Part shown: piece by piece, positions 10,558 to 21,424 of the stretch | Layout: each line of letters begins with the position of its first letter | Numbering within the stretch: position 1 is the first letter of the stretch | Assembly: GCA_015680685.1 (NCBI GenBank) | Contig: MNCI01013765.1 | Location: forward strand, 130,246-194,245 | Length of the DNA: 64,000 nucleotides | Origin: Gnetum montanum | Taxonomy: Eukaryota > Streptophyta > Gnetopsida > Gnetales > Gnetaceae | Reading direction: 5' to 3' | The notes under the pieces: model-generated | Seen by the model: only the letters and a program-made list of their open reading frames with translations | The model's database searches: none | Told to the model about the DNA's origin: nothing | Made by a program: the position numbers and the translations under genes

Positions 10558-13500
10558 ATGGCTGCTTCGTCCTCATCCTCTAAATCCAACAAGAAACAAC
10601 AATTGATGCATTCTGTTTCTCCTGCCTGCAAAGAAACCATAAAAATCCCAACACAGTTGCAGAGATTTTCTAAGAGGGCGCCCAACTCCACCACCAGATT
10701 GTCATTCAGGCATCCCCACAACCAGTGTTCCGGAGTTGTGCAACGTCTGAATTTCAGCCCGGTCCCTAGAACACCCCAGAATTTTGGGTCCTGCTCTGTT
10801 GAGAGATTTGACAATGTGGGTTGCAGAACGATGACTCCCAGAACCAAAATGGTTTTCCAGTCTAGCATGTCAAGCAAGGTTAAGGCCATGGCGGATGAGT
10901 CAATTAGGGTTTCAAGAACGGCCCAGGCAAGGCATGAGTCTTGGTTACAGTCTCTGGAAAAGCTTCTTACTGCATGGCTTAATGGGCTCCTGAAAAAACC
11001 GATGAAGCAGCCTCAGCCTCAGACTCAGCCTCCCAGAATTGTAACTCAATCTTGTTCCACACCAAAGCCATCCAAGATTAGGTCACTAAGGCCTCCCCCA
11101 ACCCCAGAAAAATTCTTGGGCAAACCGCCTGTCTTGACTGCTGACTCTTGCTTGAAAGATGTGTGTGAGTTAGCAGAATTGAAACAGTGACTAGCATTGT
11201 ATATGGATGCTGCTTCTGTGAATGACCTGGTTTCCAGCATCTTCAAGATAGCCACGGTTAGTATATAGCATTCTCGCTCTGTCTCTCTTCCATGTAACTG
11301 TTTAATTTCTTGTGAAGATTGTGAGCATTCATTGGGGTTTTGTGCCAGTTTTATGCACAATTTGCAATATATTCATTCCTTTATGCAACTTTCCTTAAAC
11401 TTTCTTAATGGCGGTGCCTTTCTGCTTTGTAAAGATTGCGAACGTCATTTGTGGGTTTATGCCAGTTCTTTGCTACAGCGTTCAAGTGTTTAGCTAACAA
11501 TTTTAAAAAAATTTGAAATGTGTCTCTGTTTTGGGTTTTTGGAATGGGCAGTGTGTCGATGATGGAAGGCTTCGGATGAAGGAGAATTGTGCAATTATAA
11601 CAGATATTGGGTTGAAGAATAAGGCTATCAAAGTAATGATGAATTACAATCCTGTATGGCTGAGATTAGGGTTGCATGTGGTGCTTGGTTACAGTCATCT
11701 TGCTCCATCGGAACCACTGAAGCTTGGCTTGGAGAAGCCCATAAACGAGAGGGCAGCAGCAACGGATGAGGACTTTTTGAAGCTCGTTATACAGAAAAGT
11801 TTCTTTGCTCATCCTGGACTTGCCAAGACCTATGCCTTCAACAAGTAGGCTCTATTTTCATTTTTGTTTAATGAATTTATCCTTCAACAGATTTCATTTT
11901 CTTTTTTGTTTCATGAATTTATGCCTCCAACAAGTAGGCCGCGTTTTCATTTTTGTTTTATAAATTTTTTTCAAGAGGGTATCCACCTGTACAGCAAATA
12001 AACATGAGTACTGGTCGTCGATGATATGGGTTTGTCAGATGGTTAGCTCACCATCTGACAAACCTATCACACCAACAAACAATGCTGTGTTTATTTCATG
12101 ACTTAATATTGTTGTTGTACCTGTAATAGTAAATTTTTAGAGTCGTGGAGCTCATTTAATTTTTTCTGGCATCATGACAGAGGCATTGATGGTCTCTACA
12201 GACAGGGTTATTATGAAGCTCTTGGAAAGGTGATTTTGAAGCAGTTCCTCTTGTTTGTGATGACGTTGGACAAGATTAAAAAGAAGAATGCCTATCTAAT
12301 TGACCAAGGCATTGATGGCCTTGATGTTGGATCTCCATTATTATTTTGGAGGAATTCGTGGGTCAAATCTAGCCGTCAGGCTTTGCATGGTCAGTATCTT
12401 ACCAATGTTAATGTTAAGGTTTCTTGAAATGCTAATAATTGTTGTGAAATATTTTCACTGATTGAGACTTTTTGCACGTTTTCCCCTTAAGCTAGTTAAG
12501 AACCCAGATACAAAACAGCCAGCTGGATCAATGATGGAATCAATTTATGTTTATTTTAAGAATTTTTATGGGATGTTATGTATGGAAAAGGCGATGTGGT
12601 TTCACACCTTGCCATGCTAGGTTATCAAGTTTCGCACGTTCAGGTTTGTGCATACCCTTTAAGAAATTATTCTTGTACTTGTGTTGATTTTGATTTAAAT
12701 TAAAGCTTTTTTATGCAGAGTCCACTTTAGGAATATGATTTTTATGTTTCAAATTTGATGGAAAACATTCAAGATGGTGTTATATTGTGTAGACTCACCC
12801 AGATTTTGTGTCAAGACACCTACGTTCTTGCGGTAATATTTCAATCATTTTCCTTCAAGGCTGCTGATTAGTATGCACATTCTCAAGATAACCGGAAACA
12901 TGAGAGAGCAAATTTTATTGTTGATGAGTAAAGAGAAGATAAAAGAAGAAATATTCAGAATCAAGGGCTGTGAAGATACTGAAATGGTACTTTTTTATGT
13001 TAGATTCTGAGTGCTCTGTCCATTTTTGATAATTGGTACTTTTGAAAACTATGGAGTTTGGTTTCTCAGCTGGTGCAAATAAATTGTTTTGTTTTAAAGT
13101 TCTGTGCTTCTTATGTTTCTGTGGAATTAGGAGATGTCACTGAATTCACATGGAGCAATGGAGATGATGCTGCAATGGATTAAGGTATATCTGCACATTA
13201 ACTTTCAGAGTTTATGTGAAGTCAGTTTGGTACGTTAATCATCATCATGATTTATTGTAGTGCATCTCACCATACCGCTTTCTGATAGTAGGGAGTTTGT
13301 GCTGCATATGGAAAGCAAGTGAATGATTTGAAATCCTTGTGTACCAGTTGGACATATGCTCTTTATCTTATTGATTTTTATGTGCCTGGTTGTGCGCCTC
13401 ATTACTTATTGAAGGTAGGGATACATTGAATTAGTACGCTGTTTTAAAAATATTTGCATGATTTTTTAATTGGTTTTTGTTTTAGGTAAGTGCACATTTA

Positions 13501-16283
13501 TTGGACAGGAAGTTGACCAAGTTTTAGAGTCAAGCATGGATTTTGATTCTAGAGCATCTCTTCAAAAATCCAAAAGAGCACGCGATATCATTAAGGGCAT
13601 CCTTAATATTCCAGAGGTACCAATGTAGATTACTATAGAATGAAAAAACATCGTAATTTATACAATTAACCACTCTGTGCTTCATGAATTATTGCAGATA
13701 ACAGAAGTTATTGAGGAGGATACCTTGTACAAGGACAAAAATGTAATCATGATGGTTACGTTTTTATCAGCTCAACTTCTTACGAGGAATCCTTCAGAGG
13801 TAAAAGAAACAGTGAATATCCACACTCAAATCAATGAAATCATCAGGATTCAGAGTTACTGGCATGGTTGGTTAGCCAGGAAGCAGAAAAAAGAAAATGC
13901 CTTGTTAGCAATACAGAACAGAGCAGCTACAAAAATTCAATGTTGTTGGAGAAAAGTATTACACCAATCTAAATATCATAAAGTAAGGAATGCTATTATC
14001 TTGATGCAGTCTTACTGCCGGGGCTGGTTAGTCAGGAAGCAGTTAAGAACAAATGCCTTGTTAGCTATTCAAAACAAAGCAGCCACAAAAATTCAGTGTT
14101 GTTGGAGAAAAGGAGAACACCATTCTAAATATCACAAGGTGAGGAATGCCACTATCTTGATCCAGTCTTACTGCCTGGGATGATTAATCAGAGAGCAGTT
14201 AAGAACAAATGCCTTGTTAACTATTCAGACCAGAGCAGCCACAAAAATTCAGTGTTGTTGGAGAAAAGGAGAACACCATTCTAACTACCATTGTGATCCA
14301 ATCTTACTGCCGGCAATGGTTTGCTGGGAAGCAAAAAAGAGCAAATACCTTGTTAGCTATTCAGAACAGAGCTACCACAAAAATACAGTGTTATTGGAAA
14401 AAAGGAGGACATCAATCCAAATATCACCAGTTAAAGAATGCTACTATCTTGATACAATCTTACTGCCGAGGCTGGTTGGCAAGGAAAAAGTTTTTGTCCT
14501 ATTTATCATCTGCTGTCATGATCCAATCTTCCTTCCGAATGTACAGACATAGGAAATTATTCATGTTATATAAAGAGGTTGCCATCATAATGCAATCAAT
14601 TATCCAAATGATATTGGCGTTACAACAAGGTAGAGCTTTGCACTGTACCAATCCTGTTAATCACACACCTACAGCTGTGACCATTCAGGCTCATATCCGT
14701 GGGTGGTTACACAGAAAAACATTTTCCAAGGCTACCAAAAAGTGCAATATGCATTCAGGTAAGTGCAGTGCTTGTTTAGTAGGAGAACTTATATTCATGC
14801 ACATTTGGTCACTAGTAGTGAATATTCATTAATGCAAAACTTTAAAGTTGATTATTATGTCTTGTTTGGTATTTTATTTGGATTTTCCATATTGGTAATT
14901 GTTTTAGTACACCCTTGATCATTTTTCTTGGTTGGTACCAAAATCCCATGGAATTTCGTAGATGCACTCTGAATTATGGAGAGCAGATTTACTGTACTCA
15001 CAATATACTTGCTTTTACAGGCGCATTGGAGGGGTTACAAAGTCAGATGCAGTTCACAGCAGCAAATATCTGCATTGAGGGCTCAAATTAAAACCTCTGC
15101 TTCTAGTGGATAAAAGTCATTGCCTTGAAAACCGTTTAACTGCAGCACTGGAGGCTCTTCCTCAGTGTAAATCCCTCAGCAGTATTCTTCACATATGTAA
15201 TACTCTAGGTATTTATCAATAATCAACTAATTCAGTTCTTCTTGCTGTTATCCTTGTTGGATGTTTGCTTCTTTGATGACCCTGATGATTTGAAATATGT
15301 CTTGATAGATTTGGCCACTCAATACTCAGGATGATGTTGTGAAAAGCTTGTGGAAGTAGGTGCAATTGATAAGATTCTGCAGGTAATTAGGTCAGCCAAC
15401 AGAAGTACACCTTTTGAGGAAGTGCTAAAGCATGCATTGTCTGTACTTTCCAACATTGCTGGCCATCAAGACCTGGCTCCGCTTATTATAAATATCCCTG
15501 AATCAGTCAACACAGTTGCTGAGCAGCTGATTAGGTAACATCAAAGATCATTATTAACCACATTTTCATATGATGTTCTATAGCACATTATGTATAGATA
15601 AGATATTACAGATTTAGTTACTTTGTTTTAAAGGTTACCAAGAACACATTGTAAGGAATTAGTTACTTTGTTTTAAATGTTACCAAGAACACATTGTAAT
15701 TTCCTTAATAATGTTTTCAAAACTCATAGTACATATATTTCTTCTGTTCAGTGGGCAATACACTGGCCATCTTATAACATTCTTGATATTTCATTCACAG
15801 AAACAATGAACAAGTTTTTTGCAAGGCAGCCCATGTCTTGAAAAAGCTTTGTGCAGTGCAGGGAGGAGCAGAAGGTCTACATAAGCTACCTCTATTCAAC
15901 TTTCTCGAAGTATAGAGAAAAAACTGCAAACCCAGAAAAGGTGATTTCCTATTTCTTGCACAGAAGTTTTGACATTTATCACTTTTAAATGCATCCCATA
16001 CATATTTGGATCAGAAGGCTTAATGCTAAAGGCTACCTTTTGTAGGAATCTGGAGAGGCTTAAACAGAAAGCATGTCATCCAGCTGTGAAGATGGCAGAA
16101 CATAAATGGAAAAACATGCGTTTGCAGCACCAGTTAATAACTGAACTTTTGCAACTCATCCAGCGCAAACCCATCCCCAGTCCCTGTGCCAAAGCAAGAA
16201 GATATTCAGAAGTCCCAAAGGTTCCAGGTAGTGCCACCAAAGATGAGACAACGCCGGCCATCAGAATTGATGAAAGGAAATAA
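10558..16283 (+). pseudogene. ASPM: ASPM-like (abnormal spindle) gene, disrupted, introns retained
   Basis: The family is a calmodulin-binding microtubule protein at spindle poles, with an N-terminal region, calponin-homology domains, many IQ motifs and a C-terminal armadillo-like part. Exons with GT/AG borders can be placed at 10558-11256, 11552-11844, 12181-12389, 12561-12643, 12719-12832, about 12870-12986, 13131-13184, 13292-13414, 13486-13616, 13698-14758, 15021-15208, 15309-15534, 15801-15940 and 16046-16283. Readable blocks include DDGRLRMKENC, GLYRQGYYEALGKV, a CH stretch NLMENIQDGVILC, a dozen IQ motifs and CCEKLVEVGAIDKI with NRSTPFEEVLKHALS. Disruptions are TGA 11188, TAG 12728, TGA 15332, a stop at about 14181 plus a 20-bp deletion, and loss of about 50 residues of the first CH domain in the sixth exon. 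Introns show it is not a processed copy. A functional paralogue probably exists elsewhere; assembly error could explain some but not all lesions. Confidence 0.85.
13850..14740 (+). repeat. IQ-motif array, 156-bp coding repeat
   Basis: Within the tenth exon, paired IQ motifs (ATKIQCCWRK and xILIQSYCRGWLxRK types) recur in a 52-residue unit. The CTTACTGCC landmark occurs at 14011, 14167, 14303 and 14459: spacings 156, 136 and 156 bp. The short unit lacks about 20 bp, which shifts the frame. IQ motifs bind calmodulin. Confidence 0.85.
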
Positions 16284-17744
16284 TAGAAGATACCCATTTC
16301 AGGAATGTTCTAATCTGTAGCCTATGTGTTTGTGCTTAATTAACCATGAGGAAGTAATTTTCACCTTTGCACAGCCTTGAATTTGTTTTGGACCTAACAT
16401 ATTCTGATTGATAACACTTTCTTTTATTCTATGGAAGCTAGTTGGTACGCTTTCCTTGATCTTTTTCCTTAACATGTACGTTGATTTGGATCTTAAGCCT
16501 GTTTGGGGCGTCCCGATTTTGTAATTGAAAGATGGTGGTTCTGGATTTGATCTGCTCTAACATGCTCTTGAATCTATTTTGCTTACTCTGGTATTAAATA
16601 TATATATTCCATGTAACCAGATGTACCCAACCAGTTACTGATGCAAATCATAATATCTGTTCCAAAGCTATTTTTAGACCATGAATGAATTAGCTGTTCA
16701 ACATTGCTTCATTTCCGTTGAAAGAAGATAGCCCAGCAAGGATTATTGTGCATCTTCTAACAAGGTACCATGATACCAACTACACAGAATAGGATTCAGA
16801 GAGAAAGATGGAAATGAATATCGTTAATTTCATGATAGCTTAGGAGAACATAAGGTGGATCTATTTTTGTAACTTTGAAAATTTCGGTATAGCATAATTC
16901 ATCATGGGTTGCTTCTAAGGATAACCATGGGAATTAAATGTGCCTACATGCTGTAACCAATTCAACAATTCCTTATTACACTAGTATAATTAGGTAGTAT
17001 AAAAAAATCTTCTAAAATGTAACATAAATATGCTTTGAACTATTTCCAAATTCCATGGAATGACATTGAATTCCAATGTCTGGAATATAGACATCCATAT
17101 TTTTGTACAGATGTCCATATGTGTTGCCTTGGACTTGGGATAGACATCTGCCTCTTAACTTGGATGTCCAAAACCATTGACAACTGTGATTATTTATAGC
17201 AAACCATCCTCTCTTTCCTAAAGCAAGATAATGTAACCACTTAGTCTTGTCAAGAAGTGCCTAGAGAAAATGTTTGGTAGGTTGCAAAAGCATGGAGATT
17301 AATTAAACAAGAGGAAGGAATAATCTTTGATGAAGTTAATGGATTAGGATCCATAATTGTAAGAAATTATGAGTACTCTCAATTTGAAGTACATGAACAA
17401 AAGAAACAAGGAACATCACATAAGCTTGGAGATTTAACCATAAATGATGATGAAAGAAAAGATAAGAGAAAGTTGCATAATAAGGAGGTGCTCTATGATG
17501 AGGGATCTCATCTCAAACTCCATTAGTCAAGTTCATGTTAGAGGACAAGCAAGGTAAGTAATGGTAAGTCTCCATTCCTTTACTTGCTAGAATTAATATA
17601 GATTAGATTATATTTAAGAAATTTTTTTCTGTTCTTTGAATTTCTTGGTTAACCAAAGAGAGACTTACTTGATCTTCCAAGATGTTAAGGTCTAGATGAT
17701 AGCACATGACCATCACAAGTTTAATGTATTTTGAGAAAAAGTAT
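16284..17744. other. No gene recognised
   Basis: Downstream flank of the ASPM-like locus; AT-rich, no confident ORF. Around 17085-17175 short GACATC/GATGTC words recur in both orientations (ATATGGATGTC-like), without a clear unit. Confidence 0.5.
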
Positions 17745-18411
17745 NNNNNNNNNNNNNNNNNNNNNNNNNNNNNNNNNNNNNNNNNNNNNNNNNNNNNNNN
17801 NNNNNNNNNNNNNNNNNNNNNNNNNNNNNNNNNNNNNNNNNNNNNNNNNNNNNNNNNNNNNNNNNNNNNNNNNNNNNNNNNNNNNNNNNNNNNNNNNNNN
17901 NNNNNNNNNNNNNNNNNNNNNNNNNNNNNNNNNNNNNNNNNNNNNNNNNNNNNNNNNNNNNNNNNNNNNNNNNNNNNNNNNNNNNNNNNNNNNNNNNNNN
18001 NNNNNNNNNNNNNNNNNNNNNNNNNNNNNNNNNNNNNNNNNNNNNNNNNNNNNNNNNNNNNNNNNNNNNNNNNNNNNNNNNNNNNNNNNNNNNNNNNNNN
18101 NNNNNNNNNNNNNNNNNNNNNNNNNNNNNNNNNNNNNNNNNNNNNNNNNNNNNNNNNNNNNNNNNNNNNNNNNNNNNNNNNNNNNNNNNNNNNNNNNNNN
18201 NNNNNNNNNNNNNNNNNNNNNNNNNNNNNNNNNNNNNNNNNNNNNNNNNNNNNNNNNNNNNNNNNNNNNNNNNNNNNNNNNNNNNNNNNNNNNNNNNNNN
18301 NNNNNNNNNNNNNNNNNNNNNNNNNNNNNNNNNNNNNNNNNNNNNNNNNNNNNNNNNNNNNNNNNNNNNNNNNNNNNNNNNNNNNNNNNNNNNNNNNNNN
18401 NNNNNNNNNNN
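17745..18411. other. Assembly gap (667 N)
   Basis: Continuous N run. Long open readings crossing it are meaningless. It cuts the 3' side of the L1 fragment on its right. Confidence 1.
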
Positions 18412-19372
18412 AACATTTATTAGAATAATCAGTCCTTTGAAATATAACATTGCATCTTCTCTTCCAAATATAATATAAAATAATAGGCCTAATAACTTTC
18501 CACAAAAACTTGAGGTTAACAGAAGTAATGTTCAAAAAGCCGAATATGACATCCTCTTGAGATAGTTTGTATGAACGAAAAACTATGACAGCCCACTCCC
18601 ACACATGCTAAGCAAAGGGACAATGCCAAAACACATGGACAAAGTCATCTTGACCACCACAGAGAGGGCAATTGGGATTGAGAATCCCTAAATATTCTAA
18701 ATGTTTACCAATGGGTAGACCATGGTGGAGGAAACACCAGAGGAACTACTTAATTTTGGGGAGGGTTGAAAGTTTCCAAATGTGTTGGAAGATAGAAATC
18801 CAAAATGTTATTGACTCTTGTTTATGCCAATACTTATTGCAGCGGTGAATGACCTCGGATGGGTCATGCATAAGATGAAAGGGGATAGGTGGCTGGTAGG
18901 GCAAGAGTTTAACCCCATTAAGCCATTGAAGGCCATGAAAAGGGCTTTGCACTGTAACATCAAACTGCCAATGACCTTGGAGAAAGGAGTAAATCTAGAT
19001 TAGACAATGGTTCATTGCCACCGACTCCCCATATAAATTGTTAAACTCGACCCCTAAAATCCAATGAATAGCCATCCTAAGACAATTTAAGGAGATGACA
19101 CCCTTTTGATACCACGAGGTAGCTACCTTAGCCTTTGTGATGGCAAGGGGAGCAGGCGATAGAGGTAACCACCATGGACACAATCTAGAGAGGATAGTAG
19201 GGTTGATCTTGACGTTAGTCCAATCTATATAACTATGTAGAATTTGCCAAGCCCTCCAGATGCTTTTGAAAACATGAGATCCAGGAAGAATGATAGTGAG
19301 GGGGGAAAATATCCAATTGACAAAATAGATGCCTTTCCAGAAGGGCTTGTTTTTAGGATATGCTTGATGAAG
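18412..19372 (-). mobile_element. L1-type LINE ORF2, C-terminal fragment with zf-RVT
   Basis: Read on the minus strand from about 19372, the blocks PFWKGIYFVNWIFSP, IWRAWQILHSYIDW and WWLPLSPAPLAITKAKVA lead to CPLCGGQDDFVHVFWHC, a Cx2Cx7Hx4C zinc finger of the zf-RVT type at the end of plant L1 ORF2, then VWEWAVIVF and YYIWKRRCNVIF. RT and endonuclease are absent, as in a 5'-truncated insertion. At least one stop (TAG after the finger) is present. Its 3' end may lie in or beyond the N gap. Confidence 0.8.
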
Positions 19373-19373
19373 C

Positions 19374-19917
19374 CTGGAGCTTCAATTACTAAGACATTTC
19401 AGTTGCCTTATAAGTGGTTACGCACTTATGATAACGAAGTGTTTAAGGTTTTCTTTTTTCTCTTTTTTTTTTCTTCTAAATGAATGGTGATGCTGTTGGT
19501 TGTGACTTGTGTGTGCAGGATGAAGGAAGCCAAGTAACTAGGGGAATAAGATGGTTGGAAGGAGCCAACCTTCAAAAAGTAGAAGCTCCTAGCGATGAAA
19601 GGGAAACAAAATAGAAGAAAAGGAAACAAGCAAGGAAGGGGAGAGAGGAGAACATTGGAACCTTCTAGAACTGACAAGAGTTCATCTGATTTTAATTATT
19701 ATTCTCTATTTGATTTGTATGGAATGCTCCTTGATTTTCCAAGGAAGTCACAACCTTTTATGCCCTTAAATGTAACTCCTTTTTTTCCATATCATAGACC
19801 AATAATTGTTGGAGTAAAGAGGGTTAAATATAGGGATTTATTGAAAGAGGTTTACCTCCTCCAGGTAGGGCAGACAAGCTCATGTAAGAGACCGCAAGTT
19901 AGGGCAAAAGCATAAAA
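19374..19917 (+). other. Unrecognised coding-like fragment with possible intron
   Basis: An open stretch ending in PYKWLRTYDNEVFK meets a GT at 19448; a TG-rich tract ends in CAG at 19518, and the frame continues in the same phase (DEGSQVTRGIRWLEG) to a TAG at about 19610. A separate overlapping frame is open from 19595 to 19915 (106 codons) with DLYGMLLDFPRKSQPFMPL. I do not recognise either. It could be a broken host-gene exon pair or part of an element. From 19918 to 20253 there is only AT-rich sequence with a poly-T run near 20145. Confidence 0.3.
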
Positions 19918-20253
19918 AGTTCATTATAGAGCTAAGTTTTCCTTTAAATCTGTTGTTTGTGCTTTGATTTTAGATAGTGTTCTATTACCTTTGGATTCTC
20001 TAATATTGGATTAAAACTGTATTGTTCCCAAATTTCAAGTTGTTATCAAAAGTTATTTCAAGTTTTACAATATCATTCACACATAACATAAGTTTGTGTT
20101 CTTCCTTGTGTTTATCATTTTGGGGTTATTTTTATCACTGTTAGTTTTTTTTTTTTTTCAAAATTAGCCTTATTTAGATTTCTCAATTAATTATCTACTT
20201 TGAATGTTTCACAAAATAGTTACCTCTTAAAAGTTACAAATTTAGTAATGCAC

Positions 20254-21180
20254 TAATGAGCGACGAGGTACCCCTACGCTCAACCATACGAATCACTAAG
20301 CATTCATAGGCAATCTGGGCGAACTTCGTGGACTCTATGTCTTCTAGCACACTAGCCTCTAGGAAGTGGACTTTGCCCTAACAATGATTTGTTGTTTTCC
20401 CAATTACACTTATGATGCACAAAGGTATGGTTAAGTGTAATCAAGGCATATGATTTTTATTATTTTATGTTTTATGCTCTTGGTGTTTTAAAATAAAGAA
20501 ATGAAGTAATTTAATAGCTAATTTAACTAACTAATTAATTAATCTCTAATGAATCCTAACATAAGCATCCAGTCTCACTTTCTATACATGTCCTAAACCC
20601 ATGTACCCACTATTGGGATTACCAAGCACTATTCTATTGGGTGAACCAAGCAATGATGCTACTAAGTGAACCAAGCGAATATGTATTTACGCTCGAAGCA
20701 GTCATACTTATGTGTTTAATCTATTTAGCTTAATTAATTAACTAATTGAGGTCTAATTTACCTTAATTAATTACATAATTAATGAAAACAGTAAATGCAG
20801 AAATAAATCATTAATCTATTCCAAGTGCTGCAAGGTTTGATCAAAAGGCTCATCTTTATTGTCATTGACACTGGTGTGTTTAGGTACAATAGTGCTTGAA
20901 TAAAGATCCGTACACTTTTTGACTTCTGTTGTGGGCACTCAAAGAAATATTCTAACTCTCAAATGACAAAACTACAAGAGCTTTGCTACAATTATGACTT
21001 GACTCCTCATAAACATGGCTAGTAAGCATGTATTTATAGACTTTATTGTGGAGCTACATTGATGGGACCTCATAGATGTAGCAAACACTATGTTGACGCG
21101 GTCCCATCAATGGGGCAATACCACGTAGATGAGGCCGTGTCGATAGGGACCCCTCAACGTGACACTTTGATGATTCATCA
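20254..21180 (-). repeat. 3' LTR of element 1
   Basis: On the plus strand it begins TAATGAGCGACGAGG (TGATGAG in sister LTRs) and ends GATGATTCATCA, so on the element strand it runs TGATGA...CATTA. A TATAAATA box lies on the minus strand at 21031-21038. Related to the LTRs at 31466, 38273, 40936, 45269, 54048 and 60923. Confidence 0.9.
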
Positions 21181-21196
21181 TACCCCCACAACTAAA
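21181..21196 (-). other. Polypurine tract of element 1
   Basis: Read on the minus strand, TTTAGTTGTGGGGGTA directly precedes the TGATGA start of the 3' LTR. Element 2 has the equivalent AGTCATGGGGGTA at 39298-39310. Confidence 0.75.
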
Positions 21197-21424
21197 TGAA
21201 AAATAGCCCTCGAGTTTCTTTACAAAGTTGGAAAGGTATGGGATTATTGAATGAGTCTTGAGATAACAAATTGATATAACAAAACTAAGTGCCTGAGTGT
21301 ACAAATCAATAACATTACAAAAATTATGGTGTTCATGATACAAAATTGAACATCATGACATGATTACTCAAGACTAGACAACACATCCTCTGATGGCCTA
21401 AAAGTGGTTAAGAAGATTAAACAG

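Noticed and set aside
17603-18604. Very long open readings on both strands across the N run
   Set aside because: They are open only because N has no stop codons. The real L1 signal on the right side is annotated separately.
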